Source: Candidatus Aminicenantota bacterium (GTDB lineage: Bacteria; Acidobacteriota; Aminicenantia; Aminicenantales; Aminicenantaceae). From it: a stretch of DNA of 5,222 bases. The translations under genes and the position numbers were made by a program. This document shows, piece after piece, positions 5,068-5,222 of the stretch (position 1 is the stretch's first letter; each line of letters opens with the position of its first letter). The stretch lies in contig SOIA01000293.1 in the NCBI GenBank assembly GCA_004378665.1, forward strand, positions 1 through 5,222. Reading direction: 5' to 3'. Under the pieces are notes generated by a model. The model did not search any database, was not told the origin of the DNA, and saw only the letters and a program-made list of their open reading frames with translations.

Positions 5068-5222
5068 ATGCGTGCCTCTAGATTAAGAGAGAAAGATAAG
5101 GTTATCCTCAACCTGATTACCGAGAGCTATCTTAAAGCAGGAAAACCGATCAGTTCTGGATTCATTGCCCAGAGAAGCCCTCTGCCCGTTTCCCCGGCGA
5201 CAGTCAGAAACATAATGACCAA
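5068..5222 (+). CDS. hrcA: Heat-inducible transcription repressor HrcA, N-terminal part (cut by window edge)
   Basis: Only the first 51 codons are in the window. They form the winged helix-turn-helix domain of an HrcA-type repressor, which in many bacteria binds CIRCE operators and represses groE and dnaK operons until heat stress. The visible match is the opening REKDKVILNLITESYLKAGKPISS (residues 7-30) and the recognition-helix segment VSPATVRNIM (41-50), which parallels the family's ..VS.AT(I/V)RN.M motif. The start ATG has CTGGAG (5055-5060) at 7-nt spacing and a strong promoter just upstream, so hrcA is probably first in its own unit. grpE, dnaK or dnaJ often follow hrcA in other genomes; that is an expectation, not seen here. 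With only the DNA-binding domain visible, another repressor sharing this domain cannot be fully excluded. Confidence 0.82.
   Translation, partial: MRASRLREKDKVILNLITESYLKAGKPISSGFIAQRSPLPVSPATVRNIMT

Overview
The window looks like chromosomal DNA from a Gram-negative (two-membrane) bacterium of moderate G+C content. It carries a signal-peptide-bearing outer-membrane beta-barrel gene, sigma70-type promoters, Shine-Dalgarno sites and an hrcA-type repressor gene. The phylum cannot be settled from the sequence. An Acidobacteriota/Aminicenantes-like lineage is only a guess from gene style.

Layout. (1) On the minus strand, 10-915 is a 301-residue outer-membrane beta-barrel protein of unknown role. 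(2) 916-1299 is a divergent intergenic region. It holds a likely promoter for the barrel gene, a compact palindromic repeat (1162-1247) with three copies of one core word and two mutually exclusive hairpins, and a good extended -10 promoter for the next gene. (3) 1300-2610 and 3951-terminating 2631-3953 are a two-gene lysine catabolism operon: lysine-ketoglutarate reductase (LKR) followed 20 bp later by saccharopine dehydrogenase (SDH). These match the N- and C-terminal halves of the eukaryotic bifunctional enzyme AASS, in the same order, with the gene break where the eukaryotic linker lies. (4) 3999-4805 is a MEMO-family protein (AmmeMemoRadiSam system protein B type) with a TTG start, 45 bp after SDH. 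It is followed by an imperfect hairpin plus T-run that probably ends the operon. (5) 4861-5067 is a non-coding stretch with small palindromes and a strong promoter. (6) From 5068 to the window edge is the first 51 codons of an hrcA-like heat-shock repressor.

How the genes fit together. LKR and SDH would convert lysine plus 2-oxoglutarate, through saccharopine, to 2-aminoadipate semialdehyde plus glutamate. The MEMO protein is probably co-transcribed with them, but its link to lysine breakdown is unknown and its usual AMMECR1 and radical-SAM partners are not in the window. hrcA has its own promoter and is probably a separate unit leading into heat-shock genes beyond the edge.

I see no defence system, CRISPR array, tRNA, rRNA or intact transposase. 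The points most worth a second look are the palindromic element abutting the LKR promoter, the same 14-bp dyad-like word at the MEMO and hrcA -35 regions, and the split LKR/SDH pair.
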